Shown: positions 34,329-47,347 of the stretch, in pieces
Layout: each line of letters opens with the position of its first letter
Numbering within the stretch: position 1 is the first letter of the stretch
Assembly (NCBI RefSeq): GCF_001427585.1
Contig: NZ_LMGY01000019.1
Location: forward strand, 1-64,000
DNA length: 64,000 nucleotides
Direction: 5' to 3'
DNA from: Pseudoxanthomonas sp. Root630
GTDB lineage: Bacteria > Pseudomonadota > Gammaproteobacteria > Xanthomonadales > Xanthomonadaceae
Notes under the pieces: generated by a model
What the model saw: only the letters and a program-made list of their open reading frames with translations
Database searches by the model: none
What the model was told of the DNA's origin: nothing
Program-made: the position numbers and the translations under genes

Positions 34329-34580
34329 ATGAAATCGCGCAACCTGTTGCTGCTCTCCGCCGCCGTCGCCGGCGCGCTGTTCGCGGTCCACGCGTTCGCC
34401 CAGTCCAAGGCGGGTGCCGACGCCGACAAGCCGAAGCAGGACCAGTCCCAGACCAGTGATCCTTCCGATCCGGAAGCCAAGGCGCGTCGCCGCGCGGCCA
34501 ACGAGGCCGCCGCCAAGCGCAAGGCCGCCGAGGGCCAGCAGAAGAAGGCCGGCGAGGAAGAGGAAGAGCGCAAGCCCTGA
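34329..34580 (+). CDS. Small secreted charged protein
   Basis: An 83-residue protein with a Sec signal (MKSRNLLLLSAAVAGALFA..HAFAQ). The mature part is short and highly charged: Lys/Ala/Asp/Glu-rich, ending EEEEERKP, with no fold I recognise. It is unlikely to be enzymatic. A ribosome-binding site GAGGAG lies just upstream and a hairpin terminator follows (34639-34662), so it is a standalone gene. Similar small Lys/Glu-rich exported proteins occur in related genomes. Confidence 0.75.
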   Translation: MKSRNLLLLSAAVAGALFAVHAFAQSKAGADADKPKQDQSQTSDPSDPEAKARRRAANEAAAKRKAAEGQQKKAGEEEEERKP

Positions 34581-34630
34581 TCCGTTCTGCTTCGAAACCT
34601 TTGCGTGGCAAGGGTTTCGCGTCCATCTGA

Positions 34631-36379
<1,749 letters not shown>

Positions 36380-36428
36380 CTGTCCTGCACCGGCGCCGTC
36401 CGCGGCGCCTGCAACGAAGGAGTGGTGA

Positions 36429-37262
36429 ATGAAGCTCTGTGGATTTGACGTTGGCCTGGACCAACCCCTGTTCCTGATCGCCGGCCCGTGCGTGATCGAA
36501 TCGATGCAGTTGCAGATCGACGTCGCCGGCCGCCTGAAGGAGATCACCGGCAAGCTGGGGATGAACTTCATCTTCAAGTCCAGCTTCGACAAGGCCAACC
36601 GTACCTCGGGTACCAGCTTCCGCGGCCCGGGCATGGAAGAGGGCCTGAAGGTGCTGGACGCGGTGAAGAAGCAGGTCGGCGTGCCGGTGCTCACCGATGT
36701 GCATGAGTACACGCCGATGGACGAAGTCGCGGCCGTCGTCGACGTGCTGCAGACGCCGGCCTTCCTTGTGCGCCAGACGGACTTCATCAGGAAGGTCTGC
36801 TCGGCCGGCAAGCCGGTCAACATCAAGAAAGGCCAGTTCCTGTCGCCGTGGGACATGAAGCCCGTGGTCGACAAGGCCAAGTCCACCGGCAACCAGGACA
36901 TCATGGTCTGCGAGCGCGGTGCGTCCTTCGGTTACAACAACCTGGTCAGCGACATGCGTTCGTTGAGCGTCATGCGCGATACCGGCTGCCCGGTGGTGTT
37001 CGATGCGACGCATTCGGTGCAGTTGCCGGGCGGGCAGGGCAGCAGCTCGGGCGGTCAGCGCGAATTCGTGCCGGTGCTGGCGCGTGCGGCCGTCGCCGTC
37101 GGCGTCGCCGGACTGTTCGCCGAGACGCATCCGGATCCGGCCAAGGCATTGTCCGACGGCCCGAATGCCTGGCCGCTGGACAAGATGGAAGCGCTGCTGG
37201 AAACGCTGCTGGCGCTGGACGGCATCACCAAGAAGAACGGTTTCCTCGAATCCACTCTCTGA
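36429..37262 (+). CDS. kdsA: 3-deoxy-D-manno-octulosonate 8-phosphate synthase
   Basis: A 277-residue KDO-8-P synthase (E. coli 284). Motifs are [26 protein letters not shown] and [15 protein letters not shown], plus the AETHPDP ending of the barrel. It condenses arabinose-5-phosphate with PEP for lipid A inner core. It starts 50 bases after pyrG and 18 bases before eno, consistent with one operon. No conserved metal-site Cys was seen near the N-terminus, so the metal class is not judged. Confidence 0.96.
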   Translation: MKLCGFDVGLDQPLFLIAGPCVIESMQLQIDVAGRLKEITGKLGMNFIFKSSFDKANRTSGTSFRGPGMEEGLKVLDAVKKQVGVPVLTDVHEYTPMDEVAAVVDVLQTPAFLVRQTDFIRKVCSAGKPVNIKKGQFLSPWDMKPVVDKAKSTGNQDIMVCERGASFGYNNLVSDMRSLSVMRDTGCPVVFDATHSVQLPGGQGSSSGGQREFVPVLARAAVAVGVAGLFAETHPDPAKALSDGPNAWPLDKMEALLETLLALDGITKKNGFLESTL

Positions 37263-37267
37263 GCTGA

Positions 37268-38563
<1,296 letters not shown>

Positions 38564-38566
38564 TCC

Positions 38567-38911
38567 ATGCGCAAGGCGCCCTGGCTCCTGCTGGTGCTCG
38601 TGCTGCTGCTGGGCTGGCTGCAGTACAAGTTCTGGTTCGGCGTCGGCAGTTCGGGCCAGGTCGTCGCGCTGGAGCAGCAGGTCGAAGTGCAGAAGCGCGA
38701 GAACGCCGGTCTGCAGGAGCGCAACGACGCGCTCGCCGCGGAAGTCGAGGACCTCAAGTCCGGCGAATCCGCGGTGGAGGAGCGCGCTCGCAGCGAACTG
38801 GGCATGATCAAGCCGGGCGAGAAGTTCTATCGTGTGGTCGAGCCGGTGCCTGCCGCGCCCGCCGACGGTGATGACGCGGCGCCCGGTACGGACGAAGAGG
38901 CTGCGCCCTGA
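38567..38911 (+). CDS. ftsB: Cell division protein FtsB
   Basis: A 114-residue bitopic protein (E. coli 103). The N-terminal membrane helix is [17 protein letters not shown], followed by a coiled coil ([20 protein letters not shown]) and the conserved ending [22 protein letters not shown]. FtsB joins FtsL and FtsQ at the septum. The C-terminal tail is an acidic, Ala/Pro-rich extension. The stop overlaps the ispD start (TGATG). Confidence 0.93.
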   Translation: MRKAPWLLLVLVLLLGWLQYKFWFGVGSSGQVVALEQQVEVQKRENAGLQERNDALAAEVEDLKSGESAVEERARSELGMIKPGEKFYRVVEPVPAAPADGDDAAPGTDEEAAP

Positions 38912-39603
38912 TGGCCGGTGTCTGGGCGGTGGTGCCGGCCGCCGGTCGTGGTACCCGTTTCGGCAGCGAACTGCCCAAGCAGTACCTGGCCGTGCGCGAC
39001 CGCCCGCTGATCGCCTGGACACTGCAGGCCTTGTTCGCCCATGACGCGGTCGAAGGCGTGGTGATGCCATTGTCGGAGAACGATCCGGATTGGCCGGGCT
39101 GGACGGAATACGACGGGCGGCCGCTGATCGCGTGTACCGGCGGCGCGACGCGTGCGGCGTCTGTGCTGGCAGGTTTGCGCGCCTTGCCGGCCAGCGTGCG
39201 TGCCGACGACTTCGTGCTGGTGCACGATGCGGCGCGCCCGAACCTGGGCCGGGAAGATCTGGCGCAGTTGCTGGAGCGCGGTCGGAACGATCCCGTCGGT
39301 GCGATCCTCGCCGCGCCCGTGCGCGACACCCTCAAGCGGGCGGGCGATGACGGCGGTATCGATGGCACGGAACCGCGCGAGCGCCTGTGGCGCGCCTTCA
39401 CCCCGCAGCTGTTCCGCCGCCTGCAACTGACCCGTGCACTGGAAGCCGCGACGACCGATGGCATCGAAGTGACCGACGAGGCCATGGCGATGGAGCGACA
39501 GGGCCTGCGTCCGTTGCTGGTGGAAGGCGCGGAAAGCAATTTCAAGATCACCACGCGCGCGGACCTCGAGCGGTTCGAGTTCGAACTCTCGCGCCGCGTC
39601 TGA
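38911..39603 (+). CDS. ispD: 2-C-methyl-D-erythritol 4-phosphate cytidylyltransferase
   Basis: A 230-residue IspD. The nucleotide-binding loop is [17 protein letters not shown], with VHDAARPNL and [11 protein letters not shown] as further signatures. It makes CDP-ME in the MEP isoprenoid pathway and is paired with ispF directly downstream, as usual. The overlap with ftsB (TGATG) implies translational coupling. Confidence 0.95.
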   Translation: MAGVWAVVPAAGRGTRFGSELPKQYLAVRDRPLIAWTLQALFAHDAVEGVVMPLSENDPDWPGWTEYDGRPLIACTGGATRAASVLAGLRALPASVRADDFVLVHDAARPNLGREDLAQLLERGRNDPVGAILAAPVRDTLKRAGDDGGIDGTEPRERLWRAFTPQLFRRLQLTRALEAATTDGIEVTDEAMAMERQGLRPLLVEGAESNFKITTRADLERFEFELSRRV

Positions 39604-39620
39604 TCCACGACGGTATCGCC

Positions 39621-40112
39621 ATGCCAGACACCTTGAACATCCGCATCGGCCAGGGCTTCGACGTGCACGCCTTCGGCGAGGGCGGCCACGTCATGTTGGG
39701 CGGTGTGCGCGTGCCGCACGACCGGGGCGTGCTGGCGCACAGCGATGGCGACGTGGTGCTGCACGCGCTGTGCGACGCCATGCTGGGCGCGCTCGCGCTC
39801 GGCGACATCGGTAGGCACTTCCCGCCCTCCGATGATCGCTGGAAAGGCGCGGACAGCATCATGTTCGTGCATCACTGCGAGCAGCTGCTGCGCGAACGCG
39901 GCTGGCGGGTTGGAAACGCCGACATCACCGTGATCTGTGAGCGACCGAAAGTCGGGCCGCATGCCTGGGCGATGTGTGAACAGGTCGCGACGGCTCTCGG
40001 TATCGAAACCGACGCCGTCAGCATCAAGGCCACCACGACGGAGAAGCTCGGCTTCACCGGTCGCGGCGAAGGCATCGCGGCGCAGGCCGTGGTGCTGTTG
40101 GTGAAGGCGTGA
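39621..40112 (+). CDS. ispF: 2-C-methyl-D-erythritol 2,4-cyclodiphosphate synthase
   Basis: A 163-residue IspF (E. coli 159). It shows [20 protein letters not shown] with the zinc His/Asp, [41 protein letters not shown]. It closes CDP-ME-2-phosphate to MEcPP in the MEP pathway. The start ATG at 39621 was chosen over an unsupported upstream frame. The stop overlaps truD's GTG start (GTGA). Confidence 0.95.
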   Translation: MPDTLNIRIGQGFDVHAFGEGGHVMLGGVRVPHDRGVLAHSDGDVVLHALCDAMLGALALGDIGRHFPPSDDRWKGADSIMFVHHCEQLLRERGWRVGNADITVICERPKVGPHAWAMCEQVATALGIETDAVSIKATTTEKLGFTGRGEGIAAQAVVLLVKA

Positions 40113-41146
40113 GCGAAGGCCTGCCGCGCGCGTTCGGCGCGCCCGTGTTGACGGCGCGGTTCCGCAGCACGCCCGAAGATTTCTTCGTCGAAGAACTCCC
40201 GGGGTTCGATCCGTCGGGTCAGGGCGAACATCTGCTGCTCACGGTGGAAAAGCGGGGCATGAACACCGCCTTCGCCGCCAAGCGCATCGCGGCCTGGGCG
40301 GGCATCGCCGAGATGGGCGTGGGGTATGCCGGGCTGAAGGATCGCCACGCGGTCACCCGCCAGCGTTTCAGCGTGCACCTGCCGCGCAAGGTCGCGCCCG
40401 ATCTGGCAGGTCTCGCAGCGGACGACTTCAAGGTCATCGATGCGACGTGGCATTCGCGCAAGCTGCCGCGCGGTGCGCTGGCCGGCAACCGGTTCGTGCT
40501 GGTGCTGCGCGACGTGGAAGGCGAGCGTGATGCGATCGATGCGCGGCTCGGCGAAATCGCGTCCCACGGCTTGCCCAACTGGTTCGGCGAGCAACGATTC
40601 GGGCGCGATGGCGGCAACGTGGCCGCGGCGCTGGCGATGTTCGCCGGTCGACGGGTGCGCCGCGACCAGCGGTCGATTTTCCTGTCGGCGGCGCGCTCGG
40701 AACTGTTCAATCGCGTGCTCGCTACGCGGCTTGCTGACGGGAGCTGGAACCGGGGCATCGAAGGCGAAGTGTGGATGCTGGCCGGCAGCCGCAGCGTATT
40801 CGGACCCGAACCGTGGAACGAGACGCTCGCGCAGCGCCTGGCGGACTTCGACATCCATCCGACGGGGCCACTGTGGGGCACGGGCGAATCGCGTGCCCAG
40901 GCCGCGGCGCGGGCCTGCGAGGACGCCGCACTGCAGGCCGACGACGCGCGTGCGTTGCAGGCCGGACTTGAGCAGGAAGGGCTCCGCCAGGAGCGTCGCG
41001 CGCTGCGCCTGAAGCCCGATGGGTTGGCGTGGCACTGGCCGGAGGCGTCCACGCTGCACGTGGAGTTCGCGCTACCACCCGGCAGCTACGCAACGGCCGT
41101 ACTGCATGAGTTGGGTGAGGTGTCTGAAGGTTCCGGGGCGGCCTGA
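40109..41146 (+). CDS. truD: tRNA pseudouridine13 synthase
   Basis: A 345-residue TruD (E. coli 349). The catalytic motif [13 protein letters not shown] is present, with the Asp that attacks the base, followed by the typical [12 protein letters not shown] and the C-terminal TRUD-specific half. It modifies uridine 13 of tRNA-Glu. The start is GTG overlapping ispF by four bases, so truD ends the run. Confidence 0.94.
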   Translation: MSEGLPRAFGAPVLTARFRSTPEDFFVEELPGFDPSGQGEHLLLTVEKRGMNTAFAAKRIAAWAGIAEMGVGYAGLKDRHAVTRQRFSVHLPRKVAPDLAGLAADDFKVIDATWHSRKLPRGALAGNRFVLVLRDVEGERDAIDARLGEIASHGLPNWFGEQRFGRDGGNVAAALAMFAGRRVRRDQRSIFLSAARSELFNRVLATRLADGSWNRGIEGEVWMLAGSRSVFGPEPWNETLAQRLADFDIHPTGPLWGTGESRAQAAARACEDAALQADDARALQAGLEQEGLRQERRALRLKPDGLAWHWPEASTLHVEFALPPGSYATAVLHELGEVSEGSGAA

Positions 41147-41277
41147 GCCGTTCGTCGGAAAGCACGCGCCAGCACTGGCAGCGCGGAATGGCGGGCGTAT
41201 AAGCGGAGGCAGCGGCGGCGGGTGATGCATCGCTGTCCGTGTGGGCCGCAGATCCTTCCCGCTCCCAGGAGGTCGCC

Positions 41278-41511
41278 ATGAGTCGCCTCAATTGCCTTTC
41301 CTGTGCCGTGTTCCTCACCGTGCTGCTTTCCGCGTGCGCGAGCACCCAGACCGCACGCAGCTCCGACAAGACGCTCATGCAGCGCCAGACGGATGTGGAC
41401 GAGGTCTACGTGGGCTACGTCAATACGGTCGCCAAGCTGCGTGGCACCCGCGTCATGTGGGTCCACCTGCCGAAGAAGAAGGCGCCGGAGACCATTGCCG
41501 CCGCCCGTTGA
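41278..41511 (+). CDS. Small lipoprotein of unknown function
   Basis: A 77-residue lipoprotein (MSRLNCLSCAVFLTVLLSAC signal, Cys at 20). The short mature part contains VDEVYVGYVNTVAKLRGTRVMWVHLPKK and is basic at the end. CCAGGAGGTC precedes the ATG at 41278, a better start than an upstream ATG. It is separated from truD by about 130 bases and convergent to the Smr gene. No recognised fold; similar short lipoproteins occur in related genomes. Confidence 0.78.
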   Translation: MSRLNCLSCAVFLTVLLSACASTQTARSSDKTLMQRQTDVDEVYVGYVNTVAKLRGTRVMWVHLPKKKAPETIAAAR

Positions 41512-41520
41512 CCTTCGGTT

Positions 41521-42063
41521 TCAGCTCCGGGCGAGCAGCACGAGCACCGCGCCCGTACCGCCCTGAGCGGGCGGTGCCGAATGGAACGCCAGCACGTCTG
41601 AGCGCTGGCGCAGGATCCTGTCGACCACATTCTTGATGACGGGCGCGCCGGCATCGGATCGCGTTCCCTTGCCGTGGATGATGCGAACGCAGCCATGGTC
41701 GTGCTGATGGGCCTCCGCCAGGAAATGCCTCAGCAGCCCTTCGGCCTGTAGCGCCGTCGCACCATGGAGGTCCAGTTCGTCCTGTGCGGAGAACTGGCCG
41801 CGCTTCAGGCGCTGGAACACCCGTGGCGGCACCACGTCGCGCCGGTGGCTGAGCACATCGCCGGCGGCATGCAGCTCTCGTGCGTCCAGCCCGCGTTGGA
41901 ACTCGCTGCGCGCATCGCGCTCGTCCTGCTCGGCCATGCGCGCGCGGGGCTTGGGCGGTGCCTTGCGGGGCGGCAGCGGGATGTCATCCAACCGGCGGAC
42001 ATCGCCGATCGCATCGCGGAACAGTGCGGCATCGTCATCGTCGGGCGGCGGGGGCTTGACCAT
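41521..42063 (-). CDS. Smr-domain protein
   Basis: A 180-residue protein with an acidic/Pro-rich N-terminus and a C-terminal Smr domain: [19 protein letters not shown] and VRIIHGKGT, then the C-terminal strand. Smr proteins have nicking endonuclease or ribosome-associated roles, and this short form matches YdaL/SmrA-type proteins. Convergent with the small lipoprotein gene and divergent from surE. Confidence 0.88.
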   Translation of the reverse strand: MVKPPPPDDDDAALFRDAIGDVRRLDDIPLPPRKAPPKPRARMAEQDERDARSEFQRGLDARELHAAGDVLSHRRDVVPPRVFQRLKRGQFSAQDELDLHGATALQAEGLLRHFLAEAHQHDHGCVRIIHGKGTRSDAGAPVIKNVVDRILRQRSDVLAFHSAPPAQGGTGAVLVLLARS

Positions 42064-42162
42064 GCCGCCAGCGTAGCGACATCGCCCGATCGCGGCCAGA
42101 TTGCGCAAGCGCGGGAAGCGCAGGCGCTGTTCCGGTATCATGGGCCGTCCCCGAGGAACCCC

Positions 42163-42942
42163 ATGCGCGTACTGGTCAGCAACGACGACGGCGTCGACGC
42201 CCCCGGCATCCGAATCCTGGCAGAGGGCCTGCGCAGCGCGGGTCACGAGGTGTACGTGGTCGCACCCGATCGCGATCGCTCCGGCGCCAGCAACTCGCTG
42301 ACGCTCGATCTGCCGATCCGGCTCAAGCGCATCGATCACTACACGTGCAGCATCGCAGGCACGCCCACCGACTGCGTCCACCTTGCGCTGACGGGCATGC
42401 TGGAGTTCGAGCCGGACATCGTGGTGTCGGGCATCAACAACACCGCGAACCTGGGCGACGACGTCATCTATTCCGGCACCGTGTCGGCCGCGATGGAAGG
42501 GCGCTTCCTCGGTCTGCCGGCGGTGGCGATGTCGCTGGCCACGAAGAACCACGACGCGAAGCACTACGAGACCGCTGCGCGTGCCGCAGTGGAAATCGTG
42601 GCGCGGCTGAAGGCCGATCCGTTGCCGGCCGACACCATCCTCAACGTCAACGTGCCCGACCTCGCCTGGGCCGATGTGCGCGGTTTCGAAGTCACCCGCC
42701 TGGGCAACCGTCACCGGTCCGAGCCCTGCGTCCCGCAACCCGACCCACGTGGCCACACGGTGTACTGGATCGGTCCGGCCGGGCGCGAGCAGGACGCCGG
42801 CCCCGGCACCGACTTCCATGCGGTCCGCACCGGGCATATCTCGATCACGCCGATCCACGTCGACCTGACCCGCTACCAGGCGCTGGAAAAGGTGGCCGGT
42901 TGGGTGGGCGGGCTGACGGCCGCCCTGGAGGCGTCTGCATGA
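42163..42942 (+). CDS. surE: 5'/3'-nucleotidase SurE
   Basis: A 259-residue SurE phosphatase. It begins [16 protein letters not shown] with the metal-binding NDDG, and has [27 protein letters not shown]. It dephosphorylates nucleoside monophosphates in the cytoplasm and is linked to stationary phase. Its stop overlaps the pcm start by four bases. Confidence 0.96.
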   Translation: MRVLVSNDDGVDAPGIRILAEGLRSAGHEVYVVAPDRDRSGASNSLTLDLPIRLKRIDHYTCSIAGTPTDCVHLALTGMLEFEPDIVVSGINNTANLGDDVIYSGTVSAAMEGRFLGLPAVAMSLATKNHDAKHYETAARAAVEIVARLKADPLPADTILNVNVPDLAWADVRGFEVTRLGNRHRSEPCVPQPDPRGHTVYWIGPAGREQDAGPGTDFHAVRTGHISITPIHVDLTRYQALEKVAGWVGGLTAALEASA

Positions 42943-43616
42943 CGCCGCGGTTGCGCCTGCAACCTGAAGCGGTGGGCATGGGCATGACCTCGCAGCGCGT
43001 CCGCGACCGGCTGGTCGAACGGCTCCGGGAGTCGGGCATCGCCGACGAGCGCGTGCTCAATGCGATCCGCACGCTGCCGCGCCACTTGTTCGTGGACGAG
43101 GCGCTGGCCACGCGGGCGTACGAAGACACCGCGTTGCCGATCGGCCACAGCCAGACGATTTCCCAGCCCTGGGTGGTCGCGCGGATGACCGAGGTGCTGC
43201 TCGAGAACGCACCGAAGAAAGTGCTCGAGATCGGTACCGGCTCGGGCTACCAGGCGGCGGTGCTGGCGATCCTCGGGCTGGAGGTCTACACCGTCGAGCG
43301 CATCGGCGACCTGCTGCGCCAGGCACGCAAGCGCCTGCGCCAACTCGGCATGAACGTGCGCAGCAAGCACGACGATGGCCGTATCGGCTGGGTCGAGCAT
43401 GGCCCTTACGACGGCATCATCGTGACTGCCGCGGCACCCGCGCTGGTGCCGGTACTGATCGAGCAGCTCGCCGTCGGCGGACAACTGGTCGCCCCCGTGG
43501 GCGGCAGCGGTTCGCAATCGCTGGTGCGGCTGGTGAAGCGCGAGGACGGCAGCATCGAGGAAACCACGCTGGCGCCGGTCGTCTTCGTGCCGCTGCTGTC
43601 GGGCACGCTGGACTGA
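42939..43616 (+). CDS. pcm: Protein-L-isoaspartate O-methyltransferase
   Basis: A 225-residue Pcm. Motifs are [17 protein letters not shown], the SAM site [16 protein letters not shown], and [19 protein letters not shown] near the C-terminus. It methylates isoaspartyl residues so that damaged proteins can be repaired. Coupled to surE (ATGA) and followed by the ExoD-family gene, in the conserved surE-pcm-nlpD neighbourhood. Confidence 0.96.
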   Translation: MTPRLRLQPEAVGMGMTSQRVRDRLVERLRESGIADERVLNAIRTLPRHLFVDEALATRAYEDTALPIGHSQTISQPWVVARMTEVLLENAPKKVLEIGTGSGYQAAVLAILGLEVYTVERIGDLLRQARKRLRQLGMNVRSKHDDGRIGWVEHGPYDGIIVTAAAPALVPVLIEQLAVGGQLVAPVGGSGSQSLVRLVKREDGSIEETTLAPVVFVPLLSGTLD

Positions 43617-43620
43617 TCGC

Positions 43621-44274
43621 ATGACCGACACGCCACACAGCGGGACCGTCGACCCGGCCGCCTCCCTGGGCCAGCAACTCGCGGACATCATCGAGCGCCT
43701 TCCGCCGGACACCCTGAGCCTGGGCGAACTGCTGGATGTCTTCAGCGACGAAGGCCTGCTGCTGCTCACCATCCTGCTGACGCTGGTGTTCCTGATCCCG
43801 GTGTCGATCCCCGGCGTGAGCACGGTGTTCGGCGCGGCCATCCTGCTGGTCGGCATCAGTCGCCTGTTCAATCGACCGCTGTGGTTGCCGGCGCGCGTGA
43901 AACACAAGGCGTTGCCCGCAGATCGCCTGCGCCCGGGTCTTACCGCGGGGCTGGTCTGGGTGCGCCGCATGGAGAAGATCAGCCGGCCGCACCGGTTGCG
44001 TTTCTTCGTGGATGGGCCGGGGCAGGGCGTGTTCAACAACCTGGCCTTCATCCTCGCGGCCCTGCTGCTGATGGCGCCTTTCGGATTCGTCCCATTCAGC
44101 AACACCCTGCCAGCCTTGGCCCTGCTGCTCTACGCCATCGGCTTCATCCAGCGCGATGGCGGTGCGATCCTGCTGGGCCATCTTGCGAACATCGGGACGA
44201 TCATCTACTTCAGCGTGCTGATCGGCGGCGGCGGTGTGGCGGTACGCGAACTGTTCCAGCGACTGACCGGCTGA
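43621..44274 (+). CDS. ExoD-family membrane protein
   Basis: A 217-residue integral membrane protein of the ExoD family. The N-terminal LGELLDVFSDEGLLLLTILLTLVFLIP and the central VSIPGVSTVFGAAILLVGISRLF are characteristic, with four to five membrane helices. ExoD was named for exopolysaccharide synthesis in rhizobia; the exact biochemical role is unknown. It starts five bases after pcm, inserted between pcm and the nlpD-like gene. Confidence 0.88.
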   Translation: MTDTPHSGTVDPAASLGQQLADIIERLPPDTLSLGELLDVFSDEGLLLLTILLTLVFLIPVSIPGVSTVFGAAILLVGISRLFNRPLWLPARVKHKALPADRLRPGLTAGLVWVRRMEKISRPHRLRFFVDGPGQGVFNNLAFILAALLLMAPFGFVPFSNTLPALALLLYAIGFIQRDGGAILLGHLANIGTIIYFSVLIGGGGVAVRELFQRLTG

Positions 44275-44314
44275 CGCCGCGACGCCGCGCCCCGTGAGGA
44301 AACGACGAGAACGC

Positions 44315-45106
44315 ATGACCACCACGCACCACTCCGGCACCCGCATGATGCGCGCCCTCCTGATCGGCTTCGCCATCGCGACGCTCGCGGCGTGCTCCAC
44401 CACCGTGGTGCGCGAGCCTGCGTCGTCGTCGTCCACCCGCAAACCTTCGCAGGCCAAGCCTGGCGCCACCGTGCGCGTGCAGCGCGGCGACACGCTGTAC
44501 GGCATCGCGTTCCGCAACGGCGTCGACGTGAAGGACCTGGCGGCCTGGAACGGCATCGCGCCGCCCTACACGATCTATCCCGGCCAGTCGCTCAAGCTCT
44601 ATCCGGGTTCCGGTAGCCGCCCTGCGGCGACCACCACCACGCCGGCACGGCCCGCGACCGGTACCACCACGCGGCCCACGCCGCCGCCGGCACCGATCAC
44701 GCGCCCCGCCGCGACACCGGCACCCGCCAACAGTGGATTCGCCTGGCGCTGGCCGGCCGACGGCCACCTCATCGGCCGGTTCGTCAATGGCGATGCCACC
44801 AAGCAGGGCGTCGACATCGCCGGCAGCAATGGCCAGGCCGTGCGCGCAGCGGCCGATGGCGTAGTGGTGTATTCCGGCGCCGGTCTCGTCGGCTATGGCG
44901 AACTCATCATCGTCAAGCACAACGAACAGTGGTTGTCCGCCTATGGCCACAACCGCAAGCGGCTGGTCAACGAAGGGCAGAGCGTGAAAGCCGGCCAGCA
45001 GATCGCCGAAATGGGCAGCAGCGGCGCCGCGCGCGAGATGCTGCACTTCGAGATCCGCCACAACGGCAAACCGGTCGATCCGCTGCAGTACCTGCCGGCG
45101 CGATGA
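44315..45106 (+). CDS. nlpD: NlpD-like LysM/LytM lipoprotein
   Basis: A 263-residue lipoprotein: signal RALLIGFAIATLAAC, a LysM domain (VRVQRGDTLYGIAFRNGVDV near residue 60), a Thr/Pro/Ala-rich linker, and a C-terminal LytM domain. The LytM domain has KQGVDIAGSNGQAVRAAADG, VKHNEQWLSAYGHN and REMLHFEIRHNGKPVDPLQYLP. The zinc ligands of active M23 peptidases are partly replaced (GVD in place of HxxxD), as in NlpD, which activates amidase AmiC and is not a hydrolase itself. It lies in the surE-pcm operon; no rpoS gene follows. Confidence 0.92.
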   Translation: MTTTHHSGTRMMRALLIGFAIATLAACSTTVVREPASSSSTRKPSQAKPGATVRVQRGDTLYGIAFRNGVDVKDLAAWNGIAPPYTIYPGQSLKLYPGSGSRPAATTTTPARPATGTTTRPTPPPAPITRPAATPAPANSGFAWRWPADGHLIGRFVNGDATKQGVDIAGSNGQAVRAAADGVVVYSGAGLVGYGELIIVKHNEQWLSAYGHNRKRLVNEGQSVKAGQQIAEMGSSGAAREMLHFEIRHNGKPVDPLQYLPAR

Positions 45107-45975
45107 CTCCCCGCCGGGCGCGAAGCCTGCGCTTCACCGTCGCGCTGCTGCTCGCCGCCGCCTTCGTGCTCGCAGGGTGTGCCTCGACGGCGCGCGGCGC
45201 GAAAGGGTCGGAGGCACCGCTCGACGTGGTCACGCTGAACCTCTGGCATGACAAACAGGACTGGCGGCATCGGCAGGACATGATCGTGGCCGAACTGCGC
45301 ACGCTCGCGCCCGACGTGATCGTCGTGCAGGAAGTGCTGCAGGACGTCGCTCTGCCCAACCAGGCGCAGGTCCTCGCATCGCGGCTGGGTTACGACTACC
45401 GGTTCTTTTCCGTCGATGCGCCGTCACAGGCGCGTCGCTACGGGAACGCGATCCTGGTCCGGGGCACGGTCGAAGCGTCCCGCGAAGTGAAGCTGGCGCC
45501 GTTGGACGACTACCGCAATGCGGGGTGGGTCCGCGCGACGGTGCGCGGCCGGCCACTGAACGTCTACGCCACCCACCTGCACCACACGCCAGAAGGCGGT
45601 GCGATCCGTGCGGAGCAGGTCGCCGGTGTGCTTGCCCTGATCGACGCCACGTCCGGCGACGTGCCGTCGGTGATCGGTGGCGACTTCAATACGCGCTCCG
45701 ATACGCCCGAGCTGGCGCCCCTGGCCGCGAAGTTCATCGAGGCCTACGCGCGCACTCACGAGGTTGGAGATGCCAACGCGGTCGCGCACAGCACGCTCAA
45801 CACGCACCTGGGCCATCCGCCCGAACGCATCGACCATGTCTTCGTCCAGCGCGATGCGTTCCGCGTCGTGGACGCGCGCATCATCCTCGACCGGCCCGAT
45901 GCCGGCGGCGCATGGCCATCAGATCATTACGGCGTCTGGGTGCGGGTGATGCAGAGCGACGTTTCGCGCCGATAG
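45103..45975 (+). CDS. Endonuclease/exonuclease/phosphatase-family lipoprotein
   Basis: A 290-residue protein with a lipoprotein signal (LLLAAAFVLAGC). The EEP fold is shown by VVTLNLWHD, VVQEVLQDV, IGGDFNTRSDTP and WPSDHYGVWV, which give the metal and catalytic Glu, Asp, Asn and His. Members include sphingomyelinases, DNases and inositol phosphatases; the substrate is unknown. Overlaps the nlpD-like gene by four bases and the convergent M15 gene by about 50. Confidence 0.87.
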   Translation: MTPRRARSLRFTVALLLAAAFVLAGCASTARGAKGSEAPLDVVTLNLWHDKQDWRHRQDMIVAELRTLAPDVIVVQEVLQDVALPNQAQVLASRLGYDYRFFSVDAPSQARRYGNAILVRGTVEASREVKLAPLDDYRNAGWVRATVRGRPLNVYATHLHHTPEGGAIRAEQVAGVLALIDATSGDVPSVIGGDFNTRSDTPELAPLAAKFIEAYARTHEVGDANAVAHSTLNTHLGHPPERIDHVFVQRDAFRVVDARIILDRPDAGGAWPSDHYGVWVRVMQSDVSRR

Positions 45976-46526
45976 TCCTTGCCCCATGTGCGGTGGCCGG
46001 ACGTGTCGATGTGGATTTTCGTCGGCGTATAGAAGCCCAGGCCCATCGCCAGCGCGGGGCCTTGTTCGCGCCAGAAACGGCACAGGTCTTCGACATGCGC
46101 ATCGCTCGGCAGGTCGAAGTCCAGCGCCGTGTTATCCAGGTGCCGGCTACGTGAACTGCCACCGGAGCAGGTGTTCAGCGCCGGCGAGCGGTAGCCCGAA
46201 CGGATGCCATGGCCATCGAGCCAACCCGATGCCTGGAGTTGCTGCACCACACGCAACGTGGGAATGATCGCTGCGGCGCGATCCGGTGGCGGCAGCGCGA
46301 ATTCTTCCGCATCGCAGGCGCGCCAGCGGCGGCTCGAACGCAACAGCGCCTGCATCGGCACGACGTCCGCCACCCGGCCTTCACTCAACACGCGCTCGTA
46401 GCCGGACAGGCCAGCAGCATGGGAAGTGGTCTTCCATGTCGCGTAGCGCGCGGCCTCGTCGGGTTCCGGGGCGATGCAGGCCGGGATCGTCAGGCAGGTC
46501 AGGAAAAGAAGGAATGCGCGACGCAT
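45927..46526 (-). CDS. M15-like D,D-carboxypeptidase-fold lipoprotein
   Basis: A 199-residue protein with a short signal (MRRAFLLFLTCLTIPAC, Cys17). The motif SGYRSPALNTCSGGSSRSRHLDNTALDFDL, shown here in parts (SGYRSPALN, SRSRHLDNTALDF), and KIHIDTSGHRTWG match the peptidase M15/DUF882-type group, with His and Asp as zinc ligands. It is likely to act on the peptidoglycan stem peptide. Tail overlaps the EEP-family gene. Confidence 0.82.
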   Translation of the reverse strand: MRRAFLLFLTCLTIPACIAPEPDEAARYATWKTTSHAAGLSGYERVLSEGRVADVVPMQALLRSSRRWRACDAEEFALPPPDRAAAIIPTLRVVQQLQASGWLDGHGIRSGYRSPALNTCSGGSSRSRHLDNTALDFDLPSDAHVEDLCRFWREQGPALAMGLGFYTPTKIHIDTSGHRTWGKDYRRETSLCITRTQTP

Positions 46527-46539
46527 CGTCGCGGCAGGA

Positions 46540-46917
46540 TCAGCGAGGCGACAGCAGGAAACCGGCGACCACCCGTCGCGATTCGCCGGCCAGCACGTTG
46601 AAGGTGCGTGCGGCGGCGGCGTTGGTCATCACTTCCAGCCCCACGCCCTGGCGCAGGCATGCGGCCATCACGGCCGCGGGCGGAAACACCTGGCGGTCAC
46701 CGGTACCCAGCAGGATCACTTCAGGCTGGAGGGCAAGGAGGGGGGCCATGTCTTCTGGCGTGAGCGCTGCGCTGTCGCTGACCGACCAGCTCTCGGTCAG
46801 TTGCTGTGGCGACAGGATGAAGCTGGCGGTCAACAGGCGATCGTTCACCCGGGCGTGCTGCCCGTCGGCGGACCGCAGGGTGAAGGCGTAGTCGGGCAGT
46901 TCGTGGCTCAGCTGCAT
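46540..46917 (-). CDS. Mth938-domain protein
   Basis: A 125-residue protein of the DUF498/Mth938 family. Motifs are ILSPQQLTESWSV, ALQPEVILLGTGDRQVFPP and GLEVMTNAAAARTFNVLAGE. The human homologue NDUFAF3 assists complex I assembly; the bacterial role is unknown. Starts 23 bases after the YhbY gene and reads in the same direction, so both may be cotranscribed. Confidence 0.9.
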   Translation of the reverse strand: MQLSHELPDYAFTLRSADGQHARVNDRLLTASFILSPQQLTESWSVSDSAALTPEDMAPLLALQPEVILLGTGDRQVFPPAAVMAACLRQGVGLEVMTNAAAARTFNVLAGESRRVVAGFLLSPR

Positions 46918-46939
46918 GGCGGGGGCCTGCGCCGGCGTA

Positions 46940-47245
46940 TCAACCGCGCGGCAGCACGATGTGCCGGCGTTCCTTGCTGGGGCGGTACAGCACGGCGGTG
47001 TGGCCGATCCGCTGCACCAGGGCTGCGTCGGTCTTGTCGGCGAGGTCGTCGATCATGGCGTCCCGGGCCTCGCGGTCTTCGCCTGCCACCTTCACCTTGA
47101 CCAGCTCGTGCTGCTCCAGCACGCCATCCAGCTCCGCGATGAACGCGGCGGTGACGCCCTTGTTGCCGATCTGCAGCAGGGCCTTGAGGTCATGGGCCTG
47201 GCCGCGCAGGAAACGGGTCTGGGCGGCGGTCAGGGCTACAGGCAT
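46940..47245 (-). CDS. yhbY: YhbY-type RNA-binding protein (CRM domain)
   Basis: A 101-residue CRM-domain protein. It has LRGQAHDLKALLQIGNKGVT, the usual GxxG loop, and the basic VKVKVAGEDREAR. YhbY binds pre-50S ribosomal particles and assists their assembly. Divergent from rlmE, about 100 bases away; the classical partners of yhbY are greA and rlmE, and rlmE is here. Confidence 0.93.
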   Translation of the reverse strand: MPVALTAAQTRFLRGQAHDLKALLQIGNKGVTAAFIAELDGVLEQHELVKVKVAGEDREARDAMIDDLADKTDAALVQRIGHTAVLYRPSKERRHIVLPRG

Positions 47246-47347
47246 GCGGCACGGTACGGGTCGTAAAGGGGGATCAGGGTATCATGGCGGCCCCCCAGAA
47301 CGGCTCCGGCGGCTCCCGTCGCAGCGTGCCCGGAGACCTCGCCGCCC

